DNA from: Planctomycetales bacterium
Lineage (GTDB): Bacteria > Planctomycetota > Planctomycetia > Pirellulales > Thermoguttaceae
NCBI GenBank assembly: GCA_007119795.1
Contig: SKOZ01000061.1
Span: forward strand, 1-45,150
DNA: 45,150 bases
Direction of reading: 5' to 3'
Of the stretch, positions 44,567 through 45,150 are shown piece after piece. The number at the start of each line of letters is the position of its first letter. The stretch's first letter is position 1. The notes under the pieces are model-generated. The model was not told the origin of the DNA. It ran no database searches and worked only from the letters and a program-made list of their open reading frames with translations. A program made the position numbers and the translations under genes.

Positions 44567-45140
44567 GCGGCTTACCTAGGACAAAGAGTTTGGGTCTCTT
44601 CAGGACAGAAGTCAGAAAATGATTCTTCTCGGCCACCTGTCGGGCATAATCCGCAGGGGAGTAGACGTTGGTGTTCACCGGCCGGCCGAGACGCTCCTCG
44701 GCGGCATCGAGCAGGGGGGACACGTCGGTTAGGCCGAGGTCGCCGATGGCGATCAGGTCGACGTCACTCCCCGATCGCTCGCTCGACTTGGCTACGGAGC
44801 CGTAAATGAATGCCACCTGAATCCGGGTCTCCAGCGGTGCCAGGGCTTCGCGCAGCACATCGACCAGGCCCACGGTCTTGGCCAAGAGCCCCTGCAAATC
44901 GGGCAGAAACGGGCACTCGGGGTTGGCCTGGAAGTAGACGCGGTTGCCGTCCTTTCGCCGGGTGAGGATGCCGGCGGAGACCAGTGCGGCAAGCGGCTGC
45001 TGGAGGCTGGAGGGGGGACGCTCGAGATGCTTCGCCAGATCACTCAGATACCATGACCGATTCGGCTGAAGCACCGTGGCCACAAGCAAGGCTTGCGTCG
45101 TCTTGTTGATGATCGGATCGATCGGGCTGGACTTACGCAT
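44496..45140 (-). CDS. Winged-helix plus MNT nucleotidyltransferase protein
   Basis: 214 residues. Positions 10-72 look like an ArsR/MarR-type winged helix (WYLSDLAKHLERPPSSLQQP, then AALVSAGILTRRKDGNRVYF). Positions 105-190 form a minimal nucleotidyltransferase domain with the intact site GSVAKSSERSGSDVDL (114-129). Proteins of this type usually pair with a HEPN protein, in an arrangement like MntA/HepT, where the MNT partner adenylylates the HEPN RNase. The partner here seems truncated. Only 10 bases remain upstream, so its promoter is not visible. Confidence 0.8.
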   Translation of the reverse strand: MRKSSPIDPIINKTTQALLVATVLQPNRSWYLSDLAKHLERPPSSLQQPLAALVSAGILTRRKDGNRVYFQANPECPFLPDLQGLLAKTVGLVDVLREALAPLETRIQVAFIYGSVAKSSERSGSDVDLIAIGDLGLTDVSPLLDAAEERLGRPVNTNVYSPADYARQVAEKNHFLTSVLKRPKLFVLGKPHDLERLAGQKPARAPRDQQGRAH

Positions 45141-45150
45141 CTTCGGCCAA

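Overview
The window looks like chromosomal DNA of a high-GC planctomycete (Planctomycetota, probably a Pirellulales-type lineage). The clues are a membrane-anchored SurA-N-like protein of a kind I associate with that phylum, an L17 with a large internal insertion, a str-position EF-G of the EF-G2 type, a ribosomal super-cluster without tuf, infA or rpmD, and a set of exported heparinase-like, Gfo/Idh/MocA (Tat) and M60 proteins. The genus cannot be told from the sequence. No rRNA, tRNA, CRISPR array or intact insertion sequence was seen.

Layout. 1-1103 (minus): the 5' part of an anchored SurA-like chaperone/PPIase, running off the left edge in a 15-bp tandem repeat. 1417-4164 (plus): topA. 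4220-6925 (minus): an exported heparinase II/III-like protein and an HELWH metallopeptidase-like protein, both downstream of rplQ. 6954-26895 (minus): about 20 kb of translation genes in transcription order rpsL, rpsG, fusA | rpsJ, rplC, rplD, rplW, rplB, rpsS, rplV, rpsC, rplP, rpmC, rpsQ, rplN, rplX, rplE, rpsN, rpsH, rplF, rplR, rpsE, rplO, secY, adk, map | rpmJ, rpsM, rpsK, rpsD, rpoA, rplQ. Good sigma70-like promoters lie before rpsJ and before rpmJ, so the str, S10-spc and alpha parts can be transcribed separately.

27356-35134 (plus): Nudix, larB and nnrD (nucleotide and nicotinamide-cofactor genes), a DUF2784 membrane protein, then rplY, pth, rpsF, ssb, rplI and dnaB (translation and replication; rpsR is absent). 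35270-41020 (minus): a small membrane protein, a Tat-exported Gfo/Idh/MocA protein, and the polyphosphate pair ppx-ppk. 41319-44394 (plus): an orphan OmpR/PhoB-type response regulator overlapping a secreted TCAF-like M60 metallopeptidase. 44496-45140 (minus): a winged-helix plus MNT nucleotidyltransferase protein, followed by what looks like the first ~34 codons of its HEPN-type partner, cut off at a REP-like hairpin.

The points most worth a second look are the broken MNT/HEPN pair at the REP-like hairpin, the recycling-type (EF-G2-like) EF-G in the str operon, the arginine in S12 at the streptomycin-resistance position (E. coli K87), the 62-bp rpsC/rplP overlap, the L17 insertion, and the Nudix-larB-nnrD cluster. 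I did not find a clearly new multi-gene system. The MNT/HEPN remnant is the closest to accessory, defence-like content.
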